64,000 nucleotides of DNA from Barnesiella propionica (lineage in GTDB: Bacteria > Bacteroidota > Bacteroidia > Bacteroidales > Barnesiellaceae), in NCBI RefSeq assembly GCF_025567045.1, contig NZ_JAOQJK010000009.1, positions 104,166-168,165 of the forward strand, given 5' to 3'. A model generated the notes under the pieces. The model worked only from the letters and a program-made list of their open reading frames with translations, was not told where the DNA came from and searched no databases. The first letter of the stretch is position 1. Each line of letters opens with the position of its first letter. Positions 1-8,964 of the stretch are shown piece by piece. The position numbers were made by a program, and so were the translations under genes.

Positions 1-2234
1 TCTATTTCATTCCATTTGGAGGCAACTTCCTGCTTCCAGGCCGCTATTTCTTTTGCTTTTGCAAAGTTATTGGCTTTTAGTAATTTAGAACGTTTTCCTT
101 CTTTGTCGTAGAAACGGTAAATGTAGTCGTCGAGCATACGTTTCATTGTAAATTCAGGAGCAATCTGTGCAATGGAATTTTTTATGTATTGTATCCATTC
201 CGGAGAATAACCCTTGCTGTTTTTTGCAAAATAGAGAGGAATAATCTGATTTTCAAGCATTGAATATATCGTAGCAGCATCCAGCTTATCCTGCTGGCTT
301 TGATCCTGGAATGTACGTTTTTCGGTAAGGGCCCATCCGGCTCCTTCCTTATATCCTTCATACCACCATCCGTCCAGTACGGAGAAATTAAGTACACCGT
401 TCATTTCTGCTTTTTCGCCGGATGTACCCGACGCCTCGAGCGGACGGGTAGGGGTGTTTAACCAAATATCCACACCTGAAATAAGGCGTTTGGCTACTTT
501 CATGTCATAATTTTCCAGGAAAATAATTTTACCCAGGAATTCAGGCATACGCGATATTTCCACGATTCGTTTGATGAGTCCCTGGCCTCCTCCGTCGGCC
601 GGATGAGCTTTTCCTGCAAAAATGAACTGAACAGGATAATTGGGATTATTGACTATTTTAGAAAGTCTTTCTAAATCGGTAAATAACAAGTGTGCACGCT
701 TGTATGTAGCAAAACGACGGGCGAAACCTATCATCAGGGCATTCGGGTTTATGCGTTCCAGAATAGATACAATGCGCGAAGGGTCTCCTTGATTTTTAAG
801 CCATGTGTCTCTGAACTCGTCCCGGATGAAACGTACGAATTTTTGTTTCATGGTCTGGCGGATATTCCATATTTCTTCGTCCTGTACCTCGTATATTTTT
901 TCCCAGGCTTTGAATTCGGACTGATGTTCCATAAAATTATGCCCGAATGTTTTGATATAGAATTCTTTCCATTCCGAAGCAGCCCATGTGGGCATATGTA
1001 CGCCATTGGTAACATAACCGACGTGGAGTTCGTCTGCGCTGTATCCTTTCCATATGGGCTGGAACATCTTTTGAGAAACTTTTCCGTGGAGCCAGCTTAC
1101 GCCGTTTACTTCTTGGCAGGTATTGCAGGCAAACACGCTCATGGAGAATTTTTCATTGGTATCGGGATTCTCACGGCCCATGTTCATCAGGTCTTTCCAC
1201 TCGATACCCAGTTTGGCAGGGAATTCACCCATATATTTTCCGAAAAGAGATTCGTCAAAATAATCGTGTCCCGCAGGTACTGGTGTGTGTACGGTATATA
1301 GAGATGAGGCACGCACCAGTTCGAGAGCTTCTTCGAATGCAAGTTTTTCTTCCTGTACATAATCGACCAGACGTTGAACGTTGATGAGGGCGGCATGTCC
1401 TTCGTTGCAATGGTACAAATCTGTTTTTATACCTAATTTGTTCAACATGAGAATACCGCCGATCCCCAGCATATATTCTTGTTTCATACGGTTTTCCCAA
1501 TCGCCTCCATAGAGCTGATATGTGATCGGGCGGTCGAATTCGCTGTTCTGTTCCAAATCAGTATCCAGCAGGTACAAATTGATACGTCCTACACTTACTT
1601 TCCAGATGTTGGCATAGATGATACGTCCCGGGTATGGCACTTCCAGTACAAGAGGATGGCCGTCAGGATCGGTAACTTGCTCCAGAGGTAACTGGTTGAA
1701 ATTCTGAGCTTCGTAGTTGGCAATTTGTTGTCCGTCAATAGAAAGAGTTTGGGTAAAATAGCCGTACCGGTACAAGAAACCTACGGCGGTCATGTTTATG
1801 TTGCTGTCGCTGGCTTCTTTCAGATAGTCTCCGGCAAGAACACCTAAACCTCCGGAATATATTTTCAGGATGTTACATAACCCGTATTCCATACTGAAGT
1901 AAGAGATGGAGGGAACGTCCGTACGCTTCTCAACATTCATATATTTTTGAAAATCATCATAGACATCTTCTATTCTTCTCATCATAGCTTTGTCTTTGAC
2001 AATTTCTTCCATGCGTTCGTAACCGATGCGTTGTAACATCAGTACGGGGTTATTATTAGTAGATCTCCACAGATCAGGATCAATGTTCCGGAATAGGTCT
2101 ATAGCTTCGCTGTTCCATACCCACCATAGATTCTTGGACATTGTTACCAGGTTATTTAATTCGGAGGGAACTTGAGACTTAACTGTAATATCACGCCAAC
2201 AGGGAGCGTTAGTATTACTAACTTGAATTTTCAT
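1..2234 (-). CDS. glgP: Glycogen/alpha-glucan phosphorylase (GT35), 3' end outside window
   Basis: Releases glucose-1-phosphate from the non-reducing ends of glycogen or maltodextrin in the cytoplasm. The visible 744 codons begin [11 protein letters not shown] and run off the left edge; the family in this phylum is usually about 850 residues, so roughly 100 C-terminal residues are missing. The motif [14 protein letters not shown] holds the lysine (about K608) that binds pyridoxal phosphate in this family. The glycine-rich stretch [16 protein letters not shown] and [13 protein letters not shown] are also typical. The start lies 12 bp after the glycogen synthase stop, so the two are one operon and probably co-regulated: synthesis and breakdown of the same store. 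No signal peptide is visible. Identification is firm; whether glycogen or maltodextrin is preferred cannot be read from sequence. Confidence 0.95.
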   Translation of the reverse strand, partial: MKIQVSNTNAPCWRDITVKSQVPSELNNLVTMSKNLWWVWNSEAIDLFRNIDPDLWRSTNNNPVLMLQRIGYERMEEIVKDKAMMRRIEDVYDDFQKYMNVEKRTDVPSISYFSMEYGLCNILKIYSGGLGVLAGDYLKEASDSNINMTAVGFLYRYGYFTQTLSIDGQQIANYEAQNFNQLPLEQVTDPDGHPLVLEVPYPGRIIYANIWKVSVGRINLYLLDTDLEQNSEFDRPITYQLYGGDWENRMKQEYMLGIGGILMLNKLGIKTDLYHCNEGHAALINVQRLVDYVQEEKLAFEEALELVRASSLYTVHTPVPAGHDYFDESLFGKYMGEFPAKLGIEWKDLMNMGRENPDTNEKFSMSVFACNTCQEVNGVSWLHGKVSQKMFQPIWKGYSADELHVGYVTNGVHMPTWAASEWKEFYIKTFGHNFMEHQSEFKAWEKIYEVQDEEIWNIRQTMKQKFVRFIRDEFRDTWLKNQGDPSRIVSILERINPNALMIGFARRFATYKRAHLLFTDLERLSKIVNNPNYPVQFIFAGKAHPADGGGQGLIKRIVEISRMPEFLGKIIFLENYDMKVAKRLISGVDIWLNTPTRPLEASGTSGEKAEMNGVLNFSVLDGWWYEGYKEGAGWALTEKRTFQDQSQQDKLDAATIYSMLENQIIPLYFAKNSKGYSPEWIQYIKNSIAQIAPEFTMKRMLDDYIYRFYDKEGKRSKLLKANNFAKAKEIAAWKQEVASKWNEI

Positions 2235-2246
2235 ATTCCTTTTATT

Positions 2247-3923
2247 TTATTGTTGTCTTAATCGTTTGTTATTTCTTTCTTCAGCTTTTTTCAGGGCAGT
2301 GTCGTATGCCTGTGAGTAATATTGGATAAAGTTTTTCCATTGAGCTTCGCATGCGACTTTTGCTGCCGCTTTGTTTATTATTTCTTTTTCTTTTACGCTC
2401 TTATTGCTAAGTTCCGTTACAGTCTGAGCCAAATTATCGGCTACTTCATCATAATTTGAATCGGTCCTGTGTAATACTTCCACACCGGTTTTTTCAAGGC
2501 CATGTTCGTTCCGGCTGTTTATCCATTGTCCGAATCCCGATAAATCAGTCGTGATAGTGGGAATTCCGAAAGCGATACTTTCCAGCGGAGTGTATCCCCA
2601 GGGTTCGTAATACGAAGGAAAAGCCGTCGCATCTAAACCTATTAACAAATCGTAATACAAAAGGTTGGCAATACCATCACTTCCTGTCAGGTAAGATGGA
2701 ATGAATATGATTTTCACCTTATCATGTATCCGGTTTTGCATACCCAGTTTATGGATTTGGTTGATGATTCGGTCTTCATTATAATTGTTTAATGTATGCG
2801 TAATTACAGGGTCGGGAAGAGGAGTTGTTGCCTGTAAAGGGCTGTTTACCCTGTCGGCGACGTCGGTACGGGGTGCTTTTACCCAAGCAGGTACCATGAC
2901 GAATGCGATGATTTCTTTTTTCAGTTCGTCTTTTACCGATAGACGGTGCATGGCGTCGATAAACAGGTCTATGCCTTTATTTTTATATTCATAGCGTCCC
3001 GATGTAGCTATTAAGAATGCGTCTTTGGATATATAATATCCTGCCAGAGAAGATGCTATTTTTAAAAGCCTTTCCCTTGCTTCTTCTCTTTTTATTATGT
3101 AGTTCGCTTTGTCCGGGATAAAGTCTTCTTCAAAGCCGTTAGGAGTTACGACATCGGGAGTACGTTCCAGGAGTTGTGTACATTCGCGTGCCGTGATATC
3201 GCTGACAGTCGTAAAACAATCGGTTTGTCGGGCGGCGTGTTTTTCTACCGAATGTTTTGAAACCATATTCAGCTCCTGAGCCATCTGGTCGCCGTGATAA
3301 CCTTTCATGTAGTCATACAGAGGTTTATTGTTGCCGGCGATAGAACGGCCGATAGAAGTTGCGTGTGTTGTAAATAATGTTGCAATGCAGGGTAATTGAT
3401 GTTTGATATATAACAATCCCATCCCTGTGGTCCATTCGTCGAAATGAGCAACAATATTTAGTTTTTCACCTTTTATGAACCGATAATAGTTCTCGAGGAC
3501 CAGGGCGGCCGCATGAGAAAAAGCACATGCTTCGTCATAATCTCCGTATGCTTGCAGCGACTCGACTCCGTATAACTCCCACATTTTGCCATAGAATTCA
3601 TTCTTGACAGCATATAAAGCATCGAAATTCACTAATATGACAATGGGATTGCCCGGTATGTTCCAGCGTCCGGTACGTACTTTTATTTCGTAAGGAAATT
3701 GTAGTTGTTTTTTCCATTCGTTCAGCAGAGAGGGAATCTCGGTAAAGTACGGAGACTCTTTTCCTTTCCATATATCAGGTCCGACAAATATGAGTTTGTC
3801 TTTATATTCTTTTTGAAGAGTTCTTGCTTTTGTGGACAATACGGTATAAATACCTCCAACCATATTGCACACTTCCCAGCTGATTTCAAAAATGTAATCG
3901 GGTTTTTTATATTGATCAGTCAT
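2247..3923 (-). CDS. Glycogen synthase, eukaryote-like GT3 family
   Basis: Elongates alpha-1,4-glucan from a nucleotide-glucose donor. The 558-residue protein opens with DYIFEISWEVCNMVGGIYT, the N-terminal signature of the GT3 (yeast/animal) synthases rather than the GT5 GlgA type. The C-terminal half carries YYEPWGYTPLESIAFG, which contains the EX7E pair used by GT-B enzymes, followed by the conserved TTDLSGFGQW. GT3-type synthases are common in Bacteroidales. It is the first gene of the operon with the phosphorylase (12 bp apart) and has a good sigma-ABfr-type promoter upstream. Donor preference (UDP- or ADP-glucose) is not determinable here. Confidence 0.93.
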   Translation of the reverse strand: MTDQYKKPDYIFEISWEVCNMVGGIYTVLSTKARTLQKEYKDKLIFVGPDIWKGKESPYFTEIPSLLNEWKKQLQFPYEIKVRTGRWNIPGNPIVILVNFDALYAVKNEFYGKMWELYGVESLQAYGDYDEACAFSHAAALVLENYYRFIKGEKLNIVAHFDEWTTGMGLLYIKHQLPCIATLFTTHATSIGRSIAGNNKPLYDYMKGYHGDQMAQELNMVSKHSVEKHAARQTDCFTTVSDITARECTQLLERTPDVVTPNGFEEDFIPDKANYIIKREEARERLLKIASSLAGYYISKDAFLIATSGRYEYKNKGIDLFIDAMHRLSVKDELKKEIIAFVMVPAWVKAPRTDVADRVNSPLQATTPLPDPVITHTLNNYNEDRIINQIHKLGMQNRIHDKVKIIFIPSYLTGSDGIANLLYYDLLIGLDATAFPSYYEPWGYTPLESIAFGIPTITTDLSGFGQWINSRNEHGLEKTGVEVLHRTDSNYDEVADNLAQTVTELSNKSVKEKEIINKAAAKVACEAQWKNFIQYYSQAYDTALKKAEERNNKRLRQQ

Positions 3924-3968
3924 ACCTATTTTTAGGGTTCTTATTCATAAGAACATTTTTGTAAGCTG

Positions 3969-4001
3969 CAAATTTATAACAAATATCTGTGTGTCTGCAA
4001 A
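3969..4001 (-). promoter_or_regulatory. Promoter of the glycogen synthase/phosphorylase operon
   Basis: Read on the minus strand there is a TTTG box (4001-3998), a 21-bp spacer and TAAATTTG (3976-3969), matching the Bacteroidetes primary sigma consensus TTTG / TAnnTTTG. Transcription would start near 3962, about 40 nt before the synthase start codon. This is motif matching only. Confidence 0.6.
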
Positions 4002-4199
4002 TTTTTCAATCTGTTTTTTCTTAACACCCGAAAGGAATAGCGAAAAAAAAATATAGAATTGTAGTAGTTTTTCATAGTGTTTTGCTAATTAGCCCGAAAT
4101 GAATAGGTTTTTTTGTTAATATATTGGTATTTAGTTTCTTAATTCAAAATAATTTTATGCATTTGCCGTTGTTTCTATTTTTTTGGATAAATGCTTCGT

Positions 4200-4226
4200 T
4201 TTGATCTGAAAGAATGGTTATATTTG
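4200..4226 (+). promoter_or_regulatory. Candidate promoter for the small gene at 4259
   Basis: TATATTTG (4219-4226) matches the Bacteroidetes -7 box exactly and TTTG lies at 4200-4203. The 15-bp spacer is shorter than the usual 19-21, so the -33 assignment is uncertain. Transcription would begin about 25 nt before the start codon. The rest of the 335-bp gap (3924-4258) between the divergent genes is AT-rich and shows no gene. Confidence 0.4.
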
Positions 4227-4258
4227 TGGAAGTTAGAATCATTAAAATAAAAAATATT

Positions 4259-4540
4259 ATGGCAAATAGAAGAAATCTGAAAAAGGAGATCAATTTCGTT
4301 ACAGGAGAATTACTGGCCGAATGCCTTTTCAACAAACAATATGTTCCGGGTACTAATGCAGCCAAGGCAGATGAACTGATCGGCCAGATCATAGGTATTC
4401 AGGATGAGTATCTGCAACGGGTGAATGCGAATGGAGGAAAAGAACCTAAACAGGTGAAAGCCTATTATAAGAAATTAAGAGAAGATTTCGACGCAGCTGT
4501 GGACGGTGTGTTCGAAGGCTTATCGGAACTGAATAAATAG
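4259..4540 (+). CDS. Small conserved hypothetical protein (93 aa)
   Basis: A 93-residue, highly charged protein beginning MANRRNLKKEINFVTGELL. The upstream in-frame ATG at 4214 lies inside the predicted promoter, so the start at 4259 is preferred. It looks like a mostly alpha-helical soluble protein with no signal peptide, membrane segment or metal motif. I recognise it as the kind of small hypothetical conserved in Bacteroidales but know no function. It is 9 bp upstream of the acyltransferase gene, so the two are probably co-transcribed. Confidence 0.75.
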   Translation: MANRRNLKKEINFVTGELLAECLFNKQYVPGTNAAKADELIGQIIGIQDEYLQRVNANGGKEPKQVKAYYKKLREDFDAAVDGVFEGLSELNK

Positions 4541-4549
4541 AAATATTGA

Positions 4550-5101
4550 ATGAAACGATCATTTAGTCGTTTCCTGTTGCGTTTGTTCGGATGGAAGGTA
4601 GTTGCGACAGTTCCCGATTTTCCTAAAAGTGTTATTTGTGTGGCTCCCCATACCAGTAATTGGGATTTTATTTTGGGTAAATTGGCGTACACTGCATTGG
4701 GCCGGCAGGCGGGATTCCTGATGAAGAAGGAGTGGTTTTTCTTTCCATTAGGATATTTGTTTCGTTGGATGGGAGGTGTTCCGGTGTCCCGTGATAGACG
4801 GACCGACTTAGTGGAACAACTGGCTGAAAGATACCGTTCCAGTGAACGGTTCTCCATTGCAGTAACCCCGGAGGCTACACGAAAACGGAATGCTAACTGG
4901 AAACGTGGTTTTTATTATATTGCGCAAGCAGCCAATGTGCCTATCGTATTGGCCTTTATCGATTATAAGGATAAGCGGATAGGACTGGAAAAGGTATTTA
5001 CTCCTACGGGGGATATTGATGCCGATATGCGTTCCATCAAAGAATATTATAAAAAATTTCATGCACGTCATCCCGAAAATTTTACGGCGGATGAAGAATA
5101 G
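4550..5101 (+). CDS. PlsC-like 1-acyl-glycerol-3-phosphate acyltransferase family protein
   Basis: Likely transfers an acyl chain to a lysophospholipid or related acceptor at the inner membrane. The HX4D catalytic motif is present as APHTSNWD (H34, D39). Downstream, the residues around PVSRDRR and VTPEATRKRNANWKRGFY correspond to the acceptor-binding blocks of the PlsC/LPLAT family. At 183 residues it is shorter than classical PlsC (about 240) and belongs to the compact Bacteroidetes group, which lacks a clear N-terminal membrane anchor. It is followed by a terminator-like hairpin at 5117. The exact acceptor is unknown; an ornithine-lipid or lipid A related role would also fit. Confidence 0.8.
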   Translation: MKRSFSRFLLRLFGWKVVATVPDFPKSVICVAPHTSNWDFILGKLAYTALGRQAGFLMKKEWFFFPLGYLFRWMGGVPVSRDRRTDLVEQLAERYRSSERFSIAVTPEATRKRNANWKRGFYYIAQAANVPIVLAFIDYKDKRIGLEKVFTPTGDIDADMRSIKEYYKKFHARHPENFTADEE

Positions 5102-5116
5102 TTTATAGAATAATAG

Positions 5117-5150
5117 AGCGAAGACATCATGTGCTTCGCTTTATTTATTT
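5117..5150 (+). terminator. Intrinsic terminator after the acyltransferase
   Basis: The 7-bp arms agcgaag (5117-5123) and cttcgct (5134-5140) are perfect inverted repeats, followed by a T-rich tail. It would end the 4259-5101 transcript just before the amidase gene. Confidence 0.65.
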
Positions 5151-5165
5151 ACATGAGGAACAGAT

Positions 5166-5948
5166 ATGGAAAACTTAAGAGTGTCTTTGTTACAGACCGA
5201 TATTTTTTGGGAGAACAAAGCCGGGAACTTGTATAAGCAGGATGCGACATTGTCTGCTCTGGCTGGTAAAGCCGACTTGGTAATATTACCCGAAATGTTT
5301 ACTACCGGTTTTTCTATGAATGCGGTCACCTTAGCTGAAAACGAAGAGGGTGAAACTATTGCAGCCTTGAAAAAATGGGCCGGAATGTATGATATGGCTA
5401 TTGCCGGAAGTTTTATTGCCCGTGAAGGAAAAGATTGTTATAACCGGGGATTCCTCGCATTGCCTTCGGGTGACATCTGTTTTTATGATAAGCGTCATCT
5501 TTTCAGGATGGGCGATGAAGGCCGTTTTTTTACGGAGGGAAAACAACGGCTTATTGTAGAGTATAAAGGATGGAAAATATGCTTATTGGTGTGTTATGAT
5601 CTGCGTTTTCCCGTATGGTGCCGTAATCGCGACAATGAATATGACTTGTTGATATTTGTAGCGAGTTGGCCGCAATCTCGGATTCATACCTGGCGTAGTC
5701 TTTTGGTTGCCCGTGCCATAGAAAATGCGGCGTATGTATGCGGTGTGAACCGGGTGGGTACGGATGGCGCTTCGCTGATATATTCTGGAGAATCTTTGAT
5801 CGTAGATGAAAAAGGATATATTCTGGCCGAGGGGGAACCTGGGATAGAACAGATCGTATCGGCTGAACTTGATTTAACACATTTACATCGTTTCAGGGAA
5901 AAATTTCCTGTATGGAAAGATGCTGATGATTTCACTATAAAATTATGA
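5166..5948 (+). CDS. Nitrilase-superfamily amidohydrolase (omega-amidase YafV-like)
   Basis: A carbon-nitrogen hydrolase of the cytoplasm. The Glu-Lys-Cys catalytic triad is visible: E43 in VILPEMFTTGFS, K109 in FYDKRHLF and C143 in LLVCYDLRFPVW. The length (260 aa) and the surrounding sequence are those of the YafV/Nit2 omega-amidase branch, which hydrolyses alpha-ketoglutaramate or alpha-ketosuccinamate to the keto acid and ammonia (metabolite repair after glutamine transamination). The start is preceded by gaggaa. The next gene begins 3 bp after the stop, so the pair is an operon. The substrate is inferred from family resemblance. Confidence 0.88.
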   Translation: MENLRVSLLQTDIFWENKAGNLYKQDATLSALAGKADLVILPEMFTTGFSMNAVTLAENEEGETIAALKKWAGMYDMAIAGSFIAREGKDCYNRGFLALPSGDICFYDKRHLFRMGDEGRFFTEGKQRLIVEYKGWKICLLVCYDLRFPVWCRNRDNEYDLLIFVASWPQSRIHTWRSLLVARAIENAAYVCGVNRVGTDGASLIYSGESLIVDEKGYILAEGEPGIEQIVSAELDLTHLHRFREKFPVWKDADDFTIKL

Positions 5949-5951
5949 TTC

Positions 5952-6719
5952 ATGGATAAAGTGGAAAAGGAAATAGATATTTTGCTTACCAATTTTGGAA
6001 CGGTACGTGAAATTTGTTATAATCTGGCTGTACTCCCGTGGGGAGCTACCGAACCACACAATTTGCATTTACCCTATTTGACAGACTGCTATCTTTCTCA
6101 TGATGTGGCGGTCATGGCTGCGCGGGAAGCTCTGGAGAAGTCAGGAGTAAGATGTATGGTGCTCCCTCCTATACCTTTGGGACAGCAAAATCCCGGACAA
6201 TGGCAGCAGCCTTTCTGTATTCATGCCCGTTACGAAACTCAAAAAGCGGTTTTATCGGATATTGTTATCTCGCTGTACAGGCAAGGTTTGCGCAAACTGG
6301 TTATTGTGAACGGTCATGGAGGAAATTGCTTTAAAAATATGATTCGCGATATGGAATTCGAATTTCCGGATTTTCTGATAGTAGTCGTAGACTGGTTCTC
6401 CGTTTTACCGCAAACCGGTTACTTTGAACGACACGATGACCATGCCGGTGAACTGGAGACTTCGGCTATGTTGTATTTACGTCCTGAGTTGGTAAATCTT
6501 GATGATGCAGGGAAGGGGGAATACCGTTCGTTTGCTGTAAGTTCACTTCGTGAAAAAACTGGCTGGACTCCCCGAAACTGGGAACGGGTTTCGGACGATA
6601 CGGGGGTAGGTGATCCCCGTCTTTCTTCGAAAGAAAAGGGAGAAAAGTTTATACGTGACGTTTCGGGGAAAATAGCGGAATTATTTGTGCAAATAGTCAG
6701 GGACGATCTGTATGAGTAA
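5952..6719 (+). CDS. Creatininase family protein
   Basis: A metal-dependent amidohydrolase of the creatininase fold (255 aa). Typical blocks are visible: LPWGATEPHNLHLPYLTD near the N-terminus with its Glu and His ligands, VNGHGGNCFKNM in the middle, and the DDHAGELETSAML block that supplies the catalytic Glu. Family members act on cyclic amides (creatinine, formamides in mycofactocin and riboflavin-like pathways). The substrate here is unknown. It follows the amidase by 3 bp, suggesting a shared nitrogen-compound function. It converges with the small gene on the other strand (8 bp gap). Confidence 0.85.
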   Translation: MDKVEKEIDILLTNFGTVREICYNLAVLPWGATEPHNLHLPYLTDCYLSHDVAVMAAREALEKSGVRCMVLPPIPLGQQNPGQWQQPFCIHARYETQKAVLSDIVISLYRQGLRKLVIVNGHGGNCFKNMIRDMEFEFPDFLIVVVDWFSVLPQTGYFERHDDHAGELETSAMLYLRPELVNLDDAGKGEYRSFAVSSLREKTGWTPRNWERVSDDTGVGDPRLSSKEKGEKFIRDVSGKIAELFVQIVRDDLYE

Positions 6720-6727
6720 TATACATT

Positions 6728-7114
6728 TCATACATGAAGATGATCCCATATAGTATCTTTAAATACGGCTTTACGGTAGAAATCCTCAATTTTATCATGG
6801 TTGGCGGCTGTCTGGTTTTCTACGAAATGAAATAATACCGATCCATCCGTTTTATATACGGTAGTAATGAACAATCCGGTATTTTTTTCATCGGGTGCAT
6901 ATATCTGATAGTATTCCTCACCGTCCAGTTCGTATAGGGAAATCCAGCACGGAGTATTTTGCATACGGTCACGCCATGTTCCCAGCCATTCGATCCGGTC
7001 CATCGGATGCCTTCTGTTCTTTCTGTTTTTTTTATTGCTTTCGTTTTTAATAGAAAAGACCGCAAAAAGAATAAAACAGGCTATTATAAGGTATATTAAA
7101 TGACGGGTGAGCAT
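6728..7114 (-). CDS. Small membrane-anchored protein, paralogue of the lipoprotein at 7223
   Basis: A 128-residue protein with one N-terminal hydrophobic segment (LIYLIIACFILFAVF) and a soluble domain. Its core, MDRIEWLGTWRDRM...ISLYELDGEEYY, aligns with VDKIGWLKEVTEEL...VTLWELDGKTYY in the neighbouring lipoprotein, and both end in a KAVF/Y..TIWD/VIWE motif. The two are therefore tandem paralogues. No cysteine lipobox is present, so this copy is probably anchored by its membrane helix or exported. I do not recognise the family and give no function. A hairpin at 7172-7218 separates it from the upstream operon, so it may have its own promoter. Confidence 0.65.
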   Translation of the reverse strand: MLTRHLIYLIIACFILFAVFSIKNESNKKNRKNRRHPMDRIEWLGTWRDRMQNTPCWISLYELDGEEYYQIYAPDEKNTGLFITTVYKTDGSVLFHFVENQTAANHDKIEDFYRKAVFKDTIWDHLHV

Positions 7115-7171
7115 ATTTAGTTATTTGACGGAAAGATAAAAAAAGATATGATGTTAATAAAATTTGGACAC

Positions 7172-7218
7172 AAAAAAAGACAAGCACTTATATGATTTTA
7201 GCGAGTACTTGTCTTTTT
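7172..7218 (-). terminator. Terminator of the ABC exporter/lipoprotein operon
   Basis: An inverted repeat with arms gacaag/cttgtc extended by A/T runs; read on the minus strand it ends in a run of T. It lies 5 bp past the stop of the lipoprotein gene and could work in both directions. Confidence 0.65.
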
Positions 7219-7222
7219 TATT

Positions 7223-7612
7223 TTATTTCCGAGGGGGATTAGATTCCCAGATTACTCCTCTATAGACCGCCTTATTTTTAAAAGCATTAGCTTTCTCCCG
7301 TAGAGGCGGAGTCATTAAACCTCCGTAAACCAGATATACGCTGCCATCGGCTGCATATATAGTTGTCCGGTCCATATCGTATGACTTTTCCGGCCCTTTT
7401 ACATTTACGCCGTAATAAGTTTTGCCGTCCAGTTCCCAAAGAGTGACAGAGCAGTCTCTGTCTTTTAGTTCTTCTGTTACTTCTTTCAGCCATCCGATTT
7501 TATCTACCGGATTATCTTTCCGGGGATTTTTAGTGATGTGGTCGTAACTTTTACATCCGGCTAAAAGAAGAGATACGATCAAAATGATGCCTGTAGGGAA
7601 TAATTTTCTCAT
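7223..7612 (-). CDS. Small lipoprotein of unknown function
   Basis: A 129-residue protein with a type II signal peptide: a short basic start, a hydrophobic run and the lipobox LLLAGC (Cys about residue 19), so it should be lipidated in the envelope. The rest is a small globular domain with the WELDGKTYYGVNV motif shared with the paralogue at 6728. It starts 3 bp after the ABC permease stop, so it is co-transcribed with the exporter and may be an accessory or be unrelated cargo. I do not recognise a named family. Confidence 0.75.
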   Translation of the reverse strand: MRKLFPTGIILIVSLLLAGCKSYDHITKNPRKDNPVDKIGWLKEVTEELKDRDCSVTLWELDGKTYYGVNVKGPEKSYDMDRTTIYAADGSVYLVYGGLMTPPLREKANAFKNKAVYRGVIWESNPPRK

Positions 7613-7615
7613 TTT

Positions 7616-8953
7616 CTAAGCTTTGTATTTAATCCATTTAAGCATCTCTTTGTAGCTCGGTTTTTTTCCATACATGAGGATACCTACCCGGTATATGCGT
7701 CCTGCTATCCATGTAAGCCCAATAGCCGATGCATAGAGGATAGAGAGAGAAAGAGCCAGTTCCCATACAGGTACTCCGTAAGGAATGCGTACCATCATAA
7801 CGATTGGAGAGGTAAAAGGTATCATCGAGCACCAGAAAGACAAAGGCCCGTCAGGGTTTTCAGCACTGAACATACCTGCGTATAATGCAAAAATGATAAT
7901 TATTGTAATGGGGATCATAAATTGATTAGTGTCCGATTCATTGTCTACTGCAGATCCTATTGCAGCGAACAGTGATGCATACAGAATATAACCTCCGATA
8001 AAGAAGAGTATGAAAAAAGAGATAAGCTCCGTAAAGTTGATACTATCCAATATTGTCGCGATATTATTGGCGGCGCCCAGTTCTTGTAGTGCTGCCTGTT
8101 GTTCAGGTGCGCCCATGCTTGCCATGTTGGCCGATACGGCTGTATCTATTCCCGATAACGCTCCCGATGCACCGAGTATGGCACCTCCTGCGGCGAGCAT
8201 ACCGCCGATAAAGATAATCCAGATAGCTATTTGTGTAAGGCCTACCAAGCCGATACTGATGATTTTTCCCATCATCAGTTCGAACGGTTTTACCGAAGAT
8301 ACCATGACTTCAACGATACGGTTTGTTTTTTCCTGCATAACACTTTGCATTACTTGCCCGCCATATAAAAGCAGGAACATATAGATGATAAGAGTACATG
8401 CCATACCTATGACTGTGACGGTTGCCGTGGACGTTTCGGTTTCTCCTCCTTCTTTATCAAGACGTATAGTGCTTATTTCCAGTTTAATATTGGAGTCATT
8501 TATCAGTTGTTTTATATCGGGAATATTGTATGAAGCCAGTTTCTCGTTCTTCAGGTAATCTTCCATAGTATTCGTGACGAGAGACTCGAATCCGGCTGTG
8601 ACCTGTTTGCTTGAGTAAATATTGATACCTTTCGGATTTTCCAGTAGATTATCGTTGATAACCACGAAAGCATAAGGCTGCTCTTCCTGTGAGCTTAGTT
8701 CGGCCGGTTTTGTGGCCTCTCCCCCGATATAAGTAAATTTGTATTCGTCATTATCTTTAAATACTTCACTGTACATTTTAGTCTGGTCTACTATTGTTAC
8801 ATTACGCACTTCATCGGTGATAAGAGATAACAATATAGGTACGGCGACACTGGCGACGATAATAATGGGGGTGAGGATAGTCATGAGAATAAAGGTCTTT
8901 TTCTGTACCCGCGTCATATATTCCCGTTCGATGATAAGAGATATTTTGCTCAT
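7616..8953 (-). CDS. ABC-2 type exporter permease (NatB-like)
   Basis: The membrane half of a NatAB-like exporter (445 aa). An N-terminal helix (about residues 23-45) is followed by a large extracytoplasmic domain (about 45-175) and then five or six hydrophobic segments in the C-terminal half, the usual ABC-2/NatB layout. The motif VMQEKTNRIVEVMVSSVKPFELMMGKI is characteristic (quoted here in part: EKTNRIVEVMVSS). The ATPase gene ends 11 bp upstream. NatAB in Bacillus exports sodium; for this family in Bacteroidetes the cargo is generally unknown. The insertion rich in Ala/Gly between helices (about residues 250-285) is unusual but low-complexity. Confidence 0.88.
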   Translation of the reverse strand: MSKISLIIEREYMTRVQKKTFILMTILTPIIIVASVAVPILLSLITDEVRNVTIVDQTKMYSEVFKDNDEYKFTYIGGEATKPAELSSQEEQPYAFVVINDNLLENPKGINIYSSKQVTAGFESLVTNTMEDYLKNEKLASYNIPDIKQLINDSNIKLEISTIRLDKEGGETETSTATVTVIGMACTLIIYMFLLLYGGQVMQSVMQEKTNRIVEVMVSSVKPFELMMGKIISIGLVGLTQIAIWIIFIGGMLAAGGAILGASGALSGIDTAVSANMASMGAPEQQAALQELGAANNIATILDSINFTELISFFILFFIGGYILYASLFAAIGSAVDNESDTNQFMIPITIIIIFALYAGMFSAENPDGPLSFWCSMIPFTSPIVMMVRIPYGVPVWELALSLSILYASAIGLTWIAGRIYRVGILMYGKKPSYKEMLKWIKYKA

Positions 8954-8964
8954 GATTTTGTGGT

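Noticed and set aside
690..1301. 203-codon open frame on the plus strand
   Set aside because: It lies antisense to the glycogen phosphorylase, which has strong family motifs throughout; the frame has no recognisable domain.
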